Shown here piece by piece: positions 32,849 to 45,377 of a stretch of 64,000 nt of DNA (its first letter is position 1; every line of letters starts with the position of its first letter). This DNA comes from Cyathus striatus. Taxonomy: Eukaryota > Basidiomycota > Agaricomycetes > Agaricales > Nidulariaceae. The DNA lies in contig JAOVFP010000003.1 in the NCBI GenBank assembly GCA_025738555.1, positions 4,960,001 to 5,024,000 of the forward strand, given 5' to 3'. Made by a program: the position numbers and the translations under genes. The notes beneath the pieces are model-generated. The model saw only the letters and a list, made by a program, of their open reading frames with translations. It was not told where the DNA came from and ran no database searches.

Positions 32849-34129
32849 GTGGCCATCAAGAAAAACCTCAACAGCTATATTAGCAAATAATCTTGAATTT
32901 TAGCTCAGATAAGTAGAAAATAGTTAAAATAAGGACTCTAAGGACAATAAGGTAAAATAGTGAGGCTCCCTACTTATTTCGAAAAAATAAGTACATTTTA
33001 GTACCTTATCTGCACAATTATAGTTCAGATAAGGACTGAGAAGTTCATTTAAAGTGTAATATGCACATAAATTGATGCTTATAAGGACACTTTGCTTTCA
33101 CTCAGTACAGTATAATAGGTGTCAGTTAATTATATATTATTATTGTATTACAACAAAGTGGTTACAGATATAAATAACATATCTAATTACAACAATCCAC
33201 TGAAGATATAACATTATGCACTCCACAATATCCAGCCCCACATATCCCTCTATTTCCATGATCCAGCAGTACCACTCACCCCACAACATCCAGCCCCACA
33301 ACATCCAGCCCCACATATCCACCCATATCCCCCCCTCTCCATCATCCAGCAGTACCACTCATTGAATGACAGCAACTGTAGTGCTCCTGTACATGATAAG
33401 CATACACTTAAAAGGAAGACAACTCAAATACATACCAAAGAAAGATTGTCAATACCAGTTATATGATGGGCAGAGATGCAGACTTGCACAGCATGTGAGA
33501 GACAGGTGTAAGATAAGGGTAGCAGGGAAGCAGAGGAGCACATATATGAGTCAGATCTCAAAGTAGAAGCCAGAGTTTACCAAATGAACAGGCCAAAGTG
33601 ACAGGCAGGGGAAGGAGGGAGAGGAATGAAGGTGAGGTGGGGGAATTGAAAGGAGTGTACAACGACATGTCAAGTTCAACATGCACGTGATACAATCAAG
33701 GCCAAACACAGTGAATCGATCACATGCTAACTTTCTCACTTGCCTTTGAACTTAACCATTTAAACCTTTAATGTTTGTACTTGGTTCATACAATGCTATG
33801 GTAACATCTAACTTGTGTGTACCATATGTTTCCCTCAATTAAAAATGATGTGGGCTACTTATATTATGTATTCCCCCACTATGATATTGGCTCTTAACTA
33901 CAATTTAATCATACTAGAAAGTATTGTACATGTGTATATTGTGATGTATGACTTCAGCCTTTAAATGTAATACATATAGAACACATATAATTTCATAATA
34001 TGGAATTAAACTTGATGCAAAGTGCTCAAGATGAAATTCTCTGAAATGGAATTGGCTTGCTTTAAGTATAGCTAGTATAGTATGCTAAAATTTGGCTAAA
34101 ATTGATTAATGTCTTAAATTCATAACAGT
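32849..34129. other. AT-rich, no gene; includes a pyrimidine-rich tandem repeat
   Basis: No gene seen. 33222-33360 carries repeated ACATCCAGCCCCAC-type units and two longer units ending ATCCAGCAGTACCACTC. Confidence 0.5.
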
Positions 34130-34345
34130 GGTTAATCCCTGTAAAACTTATGAACACTTATCATTCTCATACTATGCAATATAAGTACAAGTAAGTGTGC
34201 TTTGCCATTGTACCAAACTTATAAACACTTATCATGCCTCACAATGGGTAATATAAGTACAAGTAAGTTTGCTTTGCCATTGTACCAAACTTATGAACAC
34301 TTATTATGCCTCACAATAGGCAATATAAGTACAATTAAGTATGAA
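34130..34345. repeat. Three tandem copies of a ~72-bp unit
   Basis: Units share ACTTATRAACACTTATYAT, AATATAAGTACAA.TAAGT and TTTGCCATTGTACCAAAC. Copies 2 and 3 are 72 bp apart (34202 and 34274). The first copy is more divergent. Non-coding. Confidence 0.75.
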
Positions 34346-34453
34346 TTACCCATTATTAGTAAAATTTGGACAAGGGTACAGCTTATTTCTACTAATATCA
34401 CTAATTTAGCTGATGGGGTTTTTCCTGATGTGCCAAGACCTCTACACTCTTAG

Positions 34454-34628
34454 TGTAGAGGTGTAGTCCTCTACAGAGTGAGCCCCCCTCAGTCCCAAGT
34501 GCATAAGACCAGTTCTATAGACAGAAACTAGCTACACAGGCATAGGGATGATGGTAAGAAAGACTCAAGAGTGGTGATGTAAGCAAGTCTACTTATGTAC
34601 TACTGTAAACCTTAACCCAACTCTTACA
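34454..34628. repeat. Diverged LTR related to the palindrome family
   Basis: Starts TGTAGAGGTGTAGTCCTC and ends CTCTTACA, followed by TACTCCCCTAC, which resembles the LTR end plus polypurine-tract complement at 16060-16077. The preceding CCTCTACACTCTTAGTGTAGAGG (34439-34461) forms a perfect 9-bp hairpin and may be the abutting end of a second LTR. Confidence 0.5.
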
Positions 34629-36120
34629 TACTCCCCTACTAGATTGATCCCAGGGGGCTCAATCTCACCTGGAGAGAGCCAAAGGAAAGGATGGATGGAA
34701 ACTACCTAGAGCAACCATCCAAAAGTCCACCAAAAACCTAGGAGAAACACCCTCAACAATTACAAACCAAGGCCTCACCCCCACCAAATACTAGGCAGAG
34801 CCAACAAGGTGACCATGCGAGGTGTATAGGGACCACATATAGGCTAACAACCAAGGCCTGCTCAAGAAACAGCCTCTCATAGACTGTCCAGGCATGTAGG
34901 GACCACCCATGCTAACAACCAAGGCCTCCTCAATAACATAGACCAACCAAAGAGAGGCACATAGTGTAGAATTATATTACCTATTCAAATGTTACAATAA
35001 TCATTCCATGCTGCCTCCACATATGCTTTTGGATATGTTACTATACCTATTATGTATTTTACTGACAATGTGCTACAGCTGATTTTATGTATTTAAGTAG
35101 TTTACAATGTACTGTAAATACTTATCCATTTGCCTCTTGCTTTCTTCCCCTGCATGCTCTGAGGTCAAATGTAACACCATTGTCATTGATGCATCATTTA
35201 TTTCAACACATAGGAGATATTTTGAAGAGAGAGTTTGTGTCAAAGGAGTGTGATGGTAGTGATATGGGGTCAGTATCACCAGAAATGAAGGGGAATGTGA
35301 ATACAACACAGATCTCCGAGATGAACAAGGCTCCAGCAGTGATAGAGTGTAATAGGGACCCAGCTGAGTATCCAGGTGCTGGGATTACAGTGCAAAAGGG
35401 GCTGAATAGGGGATAGGAATGGGGGGTGGTAGAAGGAATGGAGGTGTCGACGAAAAATGCGATAGCGCACGATCCAGGCGTCATAGCATGACGCGTAAGG
35501 AGTCCTCGGAAAGGTCTGAACGAAGGCTACGTGCACCCAAAAGGGCGAGGGGAACGAATCGGAACTGGATCCGAGACTGTCTGAACATCATGGGGGATGT
35601 TGATGGCAATGGCAAGCCAAGGAGTGGTCAGATCTGGATGGATGAGGGGGCGATGGAAACATATCGACGAGTGGAGTCGAACACAAAACAGCCATGCGAA
35701 TACATGCCTTCAATCCTGAGATATGGCCCAACCATCATATGATCACCTCCTACACAGCCTGAAAACCCCAAGAGAATCCTTCAATGAGCAACCCAGGAAA
35801 GCCACAAATGCTGTTGAGCACTAGAACTGCAGAGCCAGAAGGTAAGAGGTCAGAGAACCTCTCACAAAGGGTTGGAGACAAGAGTTGGGTGAGACCAGCC
35901 TAACACTGGCAGCTGGCAGCCTATAGCAGGCTATGGAGGATTTGATGGTTGAGGAGGGGAATTAACAGATTGAGAAGCTTTGCCTTTACCTGTCAGGAGT
36001 GCCACAAACATCTGATGATGTTGATGGTAATAGACTCTTGTGGTGATAAGCGATCAGGGTAGATCACAGTCCAGGGAAGGAGATGAACAAGTAGACAGAA
36101 AGTAAGGAGAAGTAAAAAAG
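34629..36120. other. Repeat-derived, no gene seen
   Basis: Contains short direct repeats (CCAAGGCCTC, TAGGGACCAC) and GC-rich patches around 35.45-35.72 kb. Open frames at 35087-35416 and 35419-35742 show no domain, start context or splice structure that would support a gene. Confidence 0.45.
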
Positions 36121-36329
36121 TGTAGAGGTCTTGATCCTCTACAGAGTCTTACAGTGCATGCCATGTACTTCAGACCAGATTAAGATTCTGTCTATGGAGT
36201 GCGATGGTAAGAACTACTGTACAAATATGCAGATATATGGTATTTATAGTAAAATATGTAAAGTAAAGTATACATGTCCAAACACAACAATGCCAAACAT
36301 TGTCTATTATGACTGTATGAACCTCTACA
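36121..36329. repeat. Solo LTR of the palindrome family
   Basis: 209 bp, TGTAGAGGT...ACCTCTACA, differing from 15858-16066 at a handful of positions. The flanks AAAAG and AAAAC share four of five bases, so the target duplication is imperfect or uncertain. Confidence 0.8.
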
Positions 36330-36379
36330 AAAACCCAACTACCTAAAGGTAGTGGGAATTATATTTTAACAGTCCCACC

Positions 36380-39300
36380 CAGTGATGTGCCAACTGTTGG
36401 TTTTTGGCCTGAAACCGAACCGACAGTTTTCCAATGTATGGCGAACATTAGATAATAGTCTACGGCTTTAATCACGAGAAGAAAGGCTTTAGTCACGTTT
36501 TTGTGAGGGGTGGGAAAGTACTCGAAGCTCATCTAAGATCTTATTCAGACTCTGCTCCAAATGTACCAACATGCCAAACCTTTGTGTGCTCAAGCCAAGT
36601 CTTCTTCATTCAAATCTATAATCTTCTACTGTTGAATCCCCAATGTAATCCCATATACACATGTTTAAATTGATGTTATTTTTTGTCATTCCAATATTTC
36701 AGCTATCATCACTTGTATATATTTAGTTTATATTATTCAGTTGACCACAGTTTCTCCAATGTAATGCCAACTTACCCAATGAACACAATTGTACAAAAGA
36801 TAGAAGACACCTAACTTAATTTCAGCTCTATATATCCAAAGTTTCTGATAAATCTCCTCTATATAAGTGTCATTGAAATGGTAGGTTACATTATTTCTGT
36901 GCAAACATGTCCAGTAAACCTCGAGGATGGTGGCGTGCTCATTTTGCTGACCACCCACTATTTCTTACTCAACCTAAGCCTAGAGAAATCTTCTCACACC
37001 CAGATTCTCATGACAAAACAAAATGTTACTGCCTTCGGTGTTTAGATGATGATATATTAAAGGTGTGGATTTTCTTCATACAAAATGGCAATAAATTAAT
37101 ATGATTGCTTGAGATCATGCTATATGAAGAAAATCAAGTGAGACAACAAGAATTAAATAGTGCTTGTGATATAAATGCCATAAAACTAGCTTGTGAGTCT
37201 ATTATTATAATAACATATCTTAATTAAATAACACAAGTATAATAGTATTTAATGTTCCTGGATCTGTTGCATATAGTGACCATCTGGTTTTTGATGGTTC
37301 ACCACTGCCTCGAAGATGGCTTGAACCTTGCTCTGAAACTTTGATAAAACACCTACAAAAGTGTGAACTAGTGAGTGACGAAGTGAGAAATAAAGCAAGG
37401 AATTCAGGGAAGGAGAAGACATCCAAATCACCATCTCATGCACATTCTGATGCAATTTCTCCTCAGGACATGGATATCACACCTAGACCTCAAAGGACTC
37501 ATACCACATTGCATCACCCTGTTCCACTGCAACTTTCTTTCAACCCAAATATTTCTAATACAGATTTATCAGGGGATATGTTTATGCCCCCACCTAGTTC
37601 AGGCTATTTCCCATTGTCCTATTCCATGCCTTCTTCTACCTCAGTGTCGCGTGAACCATCACCATCTGGTTCAGTACACAGTAATAGATCAAGATCATCA
37701 TTCTGATCTACATCAGCAAGATCTGCATCAGCACATCATCAAGTTCCTGTACATCATTCCTTGTCATGCCATAGCAGCACCACTGAATTAGTTGCTTGGT
37801 CCCCAGAGCAACAAGCACTATTTGAACAATGCCTAATAAATTTGACTGCATCTGCTGGGTTTCCTCTGACATGGGTGGAGAATCCAGAGTTCTGTGGATT
37901 TTGTGAGGACTTTATTCCTCATGCAACAGTCCCTTCTCGCAAAGTTCTTGGCCAGAGATTGTTACCAGCAGCATTAGAAGATGTTCGTGCTAAGGGTTGA
38001 GATCTGTTGAACAAACAATATGTTACTCTACAAGGTGATGGATGAACTGGTGAAAACAATCACCACTTTCAGGCATTTATTGTGACAACAGGTCGATATG
38101 TAAGTAACTAATTTATCTATCAAATTCGCATTTTTTGAAATAACATGTTTCAAATGCTTAGTTACTGTAGCTGTATATGACACAACAACAGAAAAGAAAA
38201 CAGCTGATAATTTACTGGAGCTAATTCTCAAAACAATTGACTCAGTCAAAGAGAATTGGAATGCAACAGTGATAGCTGTGACCACTGATTCATCTGGTGA
38301 TGGCAGGAAAGCCCACAAAAATTTGGGAATTTTGCGCCCTGATCTTGTTACTCCTCCATGCTATACTCATCAGGTAAATAATAGTATTTATTCCTTATAA
38401 TTTTACTTTCTGATCTCTATTTAGATCAACTTAATTGTTGGGGATTACCTTAAATCTGATAGTGGATTTCTCTCATATGCAAGCTGTGCAAATGAAGTTA
38501 TTACATGGCTATGGAGTAAGACTGCACTTCTTGGTCTAATAAGGGAGGTTCTTATTTGGCATGGGAAACAACCACTATCTGTAATTAGACTGGTTCTGAC
38601 AAGATGGACTGCATACTATCTTGCCTATCAGCAGCTTCTGGACTTGCGCACCACTATTGAACAAGTTATTCTTGAGGATACAGAAAAGGATCCAAGAGAA
38701 TGTCATGTTATTTCTGGGGATACAGTTGCAAAGAATAAGGCTGAACTTATGGTATCTTATCTCAGAAATCCACTTTTTTGGACTGCAATTGCACAGTACT
38801 ATTTGTTTTATTTAATTGAAACTCTTTATTTCTAATTCATTGCTATACAGTGTCAAGAATCATTTATCTCCACTTGCAATAGCTGCAAATGCAACACAGC
38901 ATACACATTGCCAGCTAGATAATGTTCTTATGACATTTGGAAGCTTGGCCATGTACTTCACAAAATTGACAGATGCTGAAGACATGCCTGTTAGGAATGC
39001 AGTTCTTGCGAGTCTAGAAAAGTGCTGGAAACCTGCTGACCAAGATGTCATTATCGCCTCTGTGATTCTTAACCCATTCTTAAAATTAGAACCTTTCAAT
39101 GCTAATCTCGGCATGTTTACTGTTGCGCAAATAGGTGGGCTAATGGTCCGCTTATGGCAATGATTTTTTTTATCTGCACCACCCCCTTCTCTCTATCATG
39201 AAGTATGTGAATATTTAACATGCTCTGGAAGTTATCAAGTACATGCAACTGTGAGTCAAAGTTTCAAAAATGATGCAGAACTACAGGTATGTTTTTAGTA

Positions 39301-40039
39301 CAGGTCTTTATATTTATGCTTAATTTTTATTGTATACATATAGAATGAATCTCCAAATCCTCTGGATTACTACAATGACATGAAATCAGCTGATCCAAAG
39401 GCCGTAGTTCCCCCACTTATCCAACTTGCTCAAAGAATTCTCACAATTTGTCCCAACTCTGCATCATGTGAAAGATTATTCAGCACATTTGGCCTTATTT
39501 TAACAAAGCTTCATACATGCCTCAGAACACAAAAGTTGACAGATCTTGCAGAGCTAAAGATGCATTTACGAGATATCCATCTTAGGGATGCTGAAATGAA
39601 GAAGAATATGCAGAAAAGGGTTTTTGGAATAGAAAAAGAGAAAAAGAAACAGGTTGGACAAATTTCAGCACCCATTCCTTCACATTTCGATCCAGCACCT
39701 TCTAATCTCCTTCATTCCTTTCCTTTATTTCCCATCAATGAAGAGAATCATCACACCTGCTCTCTTTGTGCTATAACCAGACAATTAACAAGCTTGGACT
39801 CGTCAGAAGATCATCATCATCTGACCCCCCCCACAGCTTGTGCAAACAGTATTAGTGTAACACTTTTAGAACTTTTCAACTTCAATACTACTCATTGGGT
39901 AAGGATGCAACAATGGAGTGCAGTTGGAAATCTAGAGGCAGAGTTGGAGTTTTATGATTTGCTTGATATGGATGCAGATGGGGAGCCAGATCTTGATCTC
40001 AATATTGATGATACAGTTGAGTATCTTATGATGTGTTGA
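36380..40039 (+). mobile_element. Decayed autonomous hAT transposon, right end lost
   Basis: Starts CAGTGATGTGCC, a typical hAT terminus, just before a hAT transposase gene. The expected right terminus and target duplication (GTCCCACC) were not found. A copia element begins 49 bp after the transposase stop, and the region beyond it is rearranged. Confidence 0.65.
36907..40039 (+). pseudogene. hAT transposase, broken by stops
   Basis: Begins MSSKPRGWWRAHF, a BED-type N-terminal zinc-binding region (CYCLRC). A Ser/Pro-rich linker follows (37.2-37.7 kb). The catalytic region comes next (WVENPEFCGFCEDFIPHATV, PSRKVLGQRL, TLQGDG with a TGA where Trp is usual, then TDSSGDGRKA, CYTHQINLIVGDYL, TRWTAYYLAY). 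The C-terminal hAT dimerisation domain is RILTICPNSASCERLFSTFG at 39.38-39.50 kb. Introns with clear borders occur, for example at 38.37-38.42 kb and 39.29-39.34 kb. Several TGA and TAA codons (near 37.10, 37.71, 38.00, 38.05 and 39.16 kb) make it non-functional. The C-terminal tail after the dimerisation domain is acidic. Confidence 0.75.
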
Positions 40040-40087
40040 AGTATATACAATGAAGTACTATTTACTGTTCATTACTATGGTAGATAG

Positions 40088-40553
40088 TGTTGGATTATGC
40101 AAATGCCTTTCGGTCCGATTCGCGCCTCCCTTTTCCGTTAGACCGCACGCACTCGTATTCACTCAGCAGCCACCAAGGTCATATGGTCATTGCGCAGTAA
40201 GATATTATACTGTATATATAATGTATCATTTCTGTTTCACTATGCCGCCCTTTACTTTGTACTAATACTCACTCATGTTACACTGCTACTGCACTGTACA
40301 GTATGCTCTTGGCCACAAGCTTTCCCTCTTATGTAGCTTACTCCTTTCTCTCGGAGTAAAGGACTCATTGCGTATATATACCTTGTACTTTAGCTAGTAC
40401 ACCTCAGCTGTTGTTTATGATGCTGAGGTGAGTTCTCATTTACTTGTACATACTGTACTATTACTTACAAATACCTAGTGATCTACTCTAGGTACTTATC
40501 CAATATACAGCCATTGTTTACGACGCTGAGTGATCTACTCTAGGTTTTCTACA
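40088..40553 (+). repeat. 5' LTR of the copia element
   Basis: 466 bp, TGTTGGATTATGC...TTTTCTACA. It has a TATATATA box near 40371. It contains two copies of a short block (TTTA.GA.GCTGAG, CTAGTGATCTACTCTAGG). Confidence 0.8.
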
Positions 40554-40566
40554 GGTTATGGGCCCT
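40554..40566 (+). promoter_or_regulatory. Primer binding site complementary to the anticodon arm of initiator tRNA-Met
   Basis: GGTTATGGGCCC directly follows the LTR. It is complementary to the conserved CUGGGCCCAUAACC anticodon stem-loop of eukaryotic initiator tRNA-Met, the half-tRNA priming known from Drosophila copia. Confidence 0.75.
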
Positions 40567-40622
40567 GCCTGCTGTTAACTCAAAGAAACAAATTTTTACA
40601 ACGCGTTGAACTTACTTTTACC

Positions 40623-42101
40623 ATGTCTACCCAATCCATGTCGCTCTCTGACACGCTCCCAGGTTCTGTGCCGAAATTGGACGCAAACGGTTTAAACTGG
40701 ACCATTTTCTCGTTTCGTTTCCAGGATGCTGTGGAGGCAAAAGGGTACTGGGGTCATTTTGACGGCTCAACCCCACGCCCTGTGTTGACTCGTGCACCAG
40801 TAGCTGCTGCTGCTGTTTCCAGTCCTCCTCCTGCTGAGGGTACTGAGGGTGCTGCTGCACCAAGCCAGCCTTCAGAGGGGGACGCAGCTGCTACTAGTCC
40901 ACCATCAGACACAGTCACATCTGGGGATATTGCTCAGTGGGACAAAGACGAGCGCTCAGCAAAGTCTTTACTTACCCAGAAAATCCCTGACTCAGCTTTG
41001 ATGTTGATCAAAGATAAGGTGACGGTGCAGGAGCGCTGGGAAACAATAGTTAGAGAGTATACCGACAAAGGAGCATTTGAGCAAATGGACTTACGACAGG
41101 GTTTCCTCGATTCGCATTGCCCACTGAAAGGCAATGTGAAAGAATTCTTGGACAATTTGCGGAAACGTTGTATCGAGTTGCTCTCGCTAGGGGTGGACAT
41201 CAGTGAAAATGATTATCGTTCTACAATCATTTCAAGCTTACCTATTCATCTGTCCAAGTTTGCTTCAAGTTTGCTGGCTACCGCAAAAATGTGGAGCAGA
41301 CCAGTGAAGCCGGACGATTTGATTTCTGCGATCTCGGAAGAGTACTCCAGGGATTCGAGGCAGCGGATGCGTTATAAGAAAACGCAAGAGAGCGAACCAG
41401 ATGTTGCGCTCGCAGCCACCTTGAGTGGAGGAAAGGGGTCAGATAAGAAGGCGAGGGGCGCTTGCTTTTATTGCAAGGAGACGGGCCATTGGAAACGCAA
41501 TTGCCCAAAGGCTAAGAAGGAGAAGGAGCAGTCAACGTCCTCCAAGCAAACAGCTGGATCTGCAAACGCCGCGCTCGACTCCGATTCTGAACTAGAAGGC
41601 AGTTTTGCGGCATTTTCAGACAGCGATTTCGAGCTAGAGGAAATGCTGTATGAGTCTTCAGCTTTTGCGAGCAAAGACAACAAGCCCTTAGGTAGTGACA
41701 ACAGTTTCTCGGAGGTGGGCGATGAAATGGCAGCAAGTTGGGAGTCATTGGGGGAATCTGAAAGCGAGTGGGATAATATATCCCAGGAATCAGCCTCAGA
41801 CTCAGAGGAAATCTCTGCCGCTAACGCTGTAATCGACAGTGTGTCCACAGAATCTCCACGCATGGAGATAGTCGACTCCAGGTGCACACGGCACATTTCA
41901 CCATACCGTGACGCATTTACGAGCCTTCAAGAAATCCCCCCGCGCATTTTTAAGGCTGCCAGTAAGCACAAATTCAGTGCAATAGGGCAGGGTGAGATGG
42001 TGATCAATATACCAAACAGTATCGATGTCTCGCAGCTACGCCTCAGAGGTATTGTACTCTCCAGAGGTAGGGTACACCCTAATTTCAGTTGGCATGCTTG
42101 A
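40623..42101 (+). pseudogene. gag: Gag and protease start of the copia element
   Basis: Starts MSTQSMSLSDTLPG. The N-terminal Gag domain (KLDANGLNWTIFSFRFQDAV, YGHF-like WGHFDGS) and the central region (MDLRQGFLDSHCPLKGNVKE) are typical of fungal copia Gag. A CCHC knuckle CFYCKETGHWKRNC lies near codon 283, followed by an acidic Ser-rich linker. Protease begins at VDSRCTRHISPYRDAF, where the active-site DSG is DSR. Near 42.05 kb (CTACGCCTCAGAGG) the frame moves by one, consistent with loss of two bases from a CACA run. The true continuation is in the 42025 frame. Confidence 0.85.
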
Positions 42102-45100
42102 TGATGCCGGATTTGCAGTCACATTTGCAGGTGGCAAATGTGTAATTCGAGGTACCGACGGCGCCGTAGTAGCGCAGATTCCCAAGCGAGGAAAGGGGCT
42201 GTACCATATGGTACATGAGCCAGATACAGCAAATGCGGCTGATGAGACAGTGACGCTGGATAAATTCCACCATCGCATGGGCCACATTTCTCCTGAAACC
42301 GCAAAGCGCCTTGTCGAGAAAGGCTTTGTGACTGGAATACGGCTCGAAAATTTATCCTCAGGTGATCCGTTCTTTTGCGAGTCTTGTGTGTATGCGAAAG
42401 CAACATGAAAATCGGTCCCGCAACAGCGCGAGGGCAACCGTGCAACCGTATTTGGTGGAGAGGTCCACTCTGACCTCTGGGGACCAGCCCCAGTTGCGAC
42501 TAAGGCTGGGAAGAAGTACTATGTTACCTTTGTCGACGACAAGACACGCTTGACTCACCTGTACCTCCTCAAATCCAAGGATGAGGCTTTTGAAGCCTAC
42601 AAGAAGTACGAGGCCTGGGCAGACACAAATGTGAATGCCAAGATCAGGACCTTGCACTCGGATCGAGGGGGAGAATACTTGGGAAAGGACTTCATCAGCC
42701 ACCTGAAGAGCAAGGGTACACAGCAGAAACTGACTGTGCACGACACTCCTTCACAGAACGGAGTCGCAGAATGTCGAAATCGGACCATCGTCGAGCGCAT
42801 TCGAGCGCTGTTGCATGCTAGTGGACTACCGAAATCCCTTTGGGGTGAGGCGGCACGACACATAGTGTGGTTGATGAACCGCACAACAACTCGCGCACTT
42901 TCAGAGACGACACCGTACAAGGCTACTTTTAACAAGAAGCCTGACTTGCGTGACGTGCGAGAGTGGGGCGAGAAGGTGTGGGTTCGTGTTGAAAAGGGGA
43001 ATAAGCTTGGGGGACGCGTCCGTGAGGGACGCTGGATGGGACTTGATGAGCAATCGAAGGGCGTATGCGTATATTGGCCTGATACGCGCACAGTTAGTGT
43101 CGAAAGAAATATCTATTTCGATAAAACAGGTGTGTCAGCCAGTCGTCTCGAGGGGGAGGATTGGGAGTTCACTATCGAGACTCCTGCTGACTCACCTGCC
43201 TCGAAATCAAACGAAACGATGCCCTCCCCAGCCTCTGACAGTGCAAAACCCGAAAATCCATCCTCTCCTGTCCCTTCTACACCAGTAAAGCCTTCCCCAT
43301 CACATAGCATCAACCCTCCCAGTGCTAATCCTCCAGATATTGTGCCTCCCGAGCTCCAAGGATGCCCACATCGAATGTTGAAACCATCCACACGCATACA
43401 GGAGTTGTTGGATGGAACGGCGGTGTATACAAACCGTCGTAATGCGCCTATCGTACCAGTTGGTGTCCAAACGTCGCACCCTGAGCCAGAACCAGTGGCC
43501 GAACGCGAGCCTACAGTGTTTGAGGGGGAGGGATCCGCAGACTGGATTATGGCGGCAGATTACATTGAAGAGTATGCGATGGCAGCCGAAATCAGCAAGG
43601 CGGAAGCGCTGGAGCCTCAGCACCTCACTGAGGTGAAGTCCAGGCCAGATTGGCCTCTCTGGGAGCGAGCAATTGAGGAGGAGCTGGCGACTTTGGGGGA
43701 AATGGGGACATGGGAACTTGTCGATCCACCAGAGGACGCTAACATTGTCAGCTCGAAATGGGTATTCAGAGCCAAGAAGGACACTGACGGAAGCATCGTA
43801 CGATACAAGGCGCGTTTGGTTGCGCAGGGGTTCTTGCAGGTTCCGGGTGTTGACTACTTTGACACATTTGCACCAGTAGCGCGGCTCACATCAATACGCG
43901 CTGTGCTCGCAATTGCAGCAGCTATGGATCTGGAGCTTCATCAGATCGATATAAAAGGTGCATACTTAAACGGAAAACTTACGGATGACGAGAAGATTTA
44001 TATGTGCCAGCCCCCTGGCTATACAGCCCCCAATTCCTCTGGCAAGGTATGTTTCCTCCATAAAACCCTCTATGGCTTGAAGCAGTCTGGTCGTCGTTGG
44101 TACCAGAGACTCTGTGAGATCTTGATAGATTCCATGGGATTCAAGCGTTGTGAGGTAGACCAGAGTGTGTTTATTGAAAAGGAGGAGGGAGGAAAGGAAT
44201 TGACAGTCGTACTCGTGCACGTAGACGATTGCATGCTGGCGGCAACGAGTCTTTCATTGATTAACCGGTTCAAAATCCGAATTGCCGGTCACGTGGACAT
44301 TACCGATTTGGGCGAGTTGCATTGGCCACTCGGAATCGAAGTCCGCCGCGTTCATGAATGTCGTGCCCTCTACCTCTCTCAACATTCATACATCGACTCC
44401 ATCCTCCGTCGTTTCAACTTGCAAGATGCTAAGCCCCTCTCCATCCTTATGGACCCAAGTGTCCGTCTTACTTCTGCTCAGTCTCCATCTTTGACTCGCA
44501 ACTTCGTGCTTATGCGCAACATTCCCTACTCTGAAGCTGTAGGATCCATCAACTATGCTGTCTTGGGTACTCATCCCGATCTTGCTTTTCCTCTTCAAAC
44601 CGTCTCTCGATTTATGTCTAGTCCTGGACCTGCCCACTGGGAAGCTGTACAACACATTTTGCGTTACTTGAAAGGAACTAGGGGCTTGTGGTTGGGATTT
44701 GGTGGGGATTCTACAGAGTTAGCAGGATACTCTGATGCGGATGGGAATATGTCTGAAGATAGACATGCAATTTCAGGGTATGCTTTTATTCTAAATGGTG
44801 GTGCCATTTCATGGTCCTCTAAATGACAGGAAATCATTTCGCTTTCGACGACCGAAAGCGAATACATTGCAGCAACACATGCCTCGAAGGAAGCCCTTTG
44901 GCTTCGTTCTCTTATCACTCAAATCTTCAGTTTCGATCTTGCCCCCACCACCCTCTTTTGCGACAACCAGTCCGCAATCGCCCTTATGAAAGACCACCAA
45001 TACCACGCACGCACGAAGCACATTGACATGCATTATCATTTTATCCGTTGGATCGTCGAAGAAGGATCGATCTGTCTCGTTTATTGTCCAACCGACAACA

Positions 45101-45183
45101 TGGTAGCCGACATATTCACGAAGGCGCTACCCTCTGCGAAGGTCAAGCATTTCGCTAACGAACTCGGACTCATTAGGGTTTGA
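42025..45183 (+). pseudogene. pol: Pol of the copia element: integrase, RT, RNase H
   Basis: Protease end (VLYSPEVGYTL), then the GAG_pre-integrase finger (HHRMGHIS...CESCVYAKA). The integrase core carries D (VHSDLWGPAP), D (TLHSDRGGEYLG) and E (SQNGVAECRN). RT starts at WELVDPPEDANIV, with KWVFRAKKD, DIKGAYLNG and the catalytic LVHVDDCMLA. RNase H is YSDADGN...SLSTTESEYIA...CDNQSAIALM. It ends FANELGLIRV-stop. TGA codons at 42406 and 44824 both fit CGA decay. It would otherwise be nearly intact, so this is a fairly young loss. Confidence 0.88.
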
Positions 45184-45190
45184 GGGGGAG

Positions 45191-45375
45191 TGTTGGATTA
45201 TGCAAATGCCTTTCGGTCCGATTCGCGCCTCCCTTTTCCATTAGACCGCGCGCACTCGTATTCACTCAGCAGCCACCAAGGTCATATGGTCATTGCGCGG
45301 TAAGATATTATACTGTATATATAATGTATCATTTCTGTTTCACTATGCCGCCCTTTACTTTGTACTAATACTCAC
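45191..45375 (+). repeat. Truncated 3' LTR of the copia element
   Basis: Matches the first 185 bp of the 5' LTR and stops at ACTAATACTCAC. GAGGGGGAG immediately before it is the polypurine tract. Confidence 0.85.
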
Positions 45376-45377
45376 AC

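Larger units (their letters stand above)
40088..45375 (+). mobile_element. Ty1/copia retrotransposon with truncated 3' LTR
   Basis: 5' LTR 40088-40553, PBS 40554-40566, gag-pol 40623-45183, polypurine tract 45181-45190, 3' LTR 45191-45375 (cut to 185 of 466 bp). The shared LTR part differs at three sites, all CG against CA/TG. The element sits 49 bp after the hAT transposase stop. Defects: Gly to Arg in the protease DSG motif, a frame change near 42.05 kb, and TGA codons at 42406 and 44824. Confidence 0.9.

Noticed and set aside
33222..33360. CRISPR-like array
   Set aside because: Units are simple pyrimidine-rich repeats without unique spacers, in a eukaryote.
35087..35742. Two plus-strand frames of ~108 codons
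   Set aside because: No motif, no splice context, repeat-rich surroundings and low-complexity composition.
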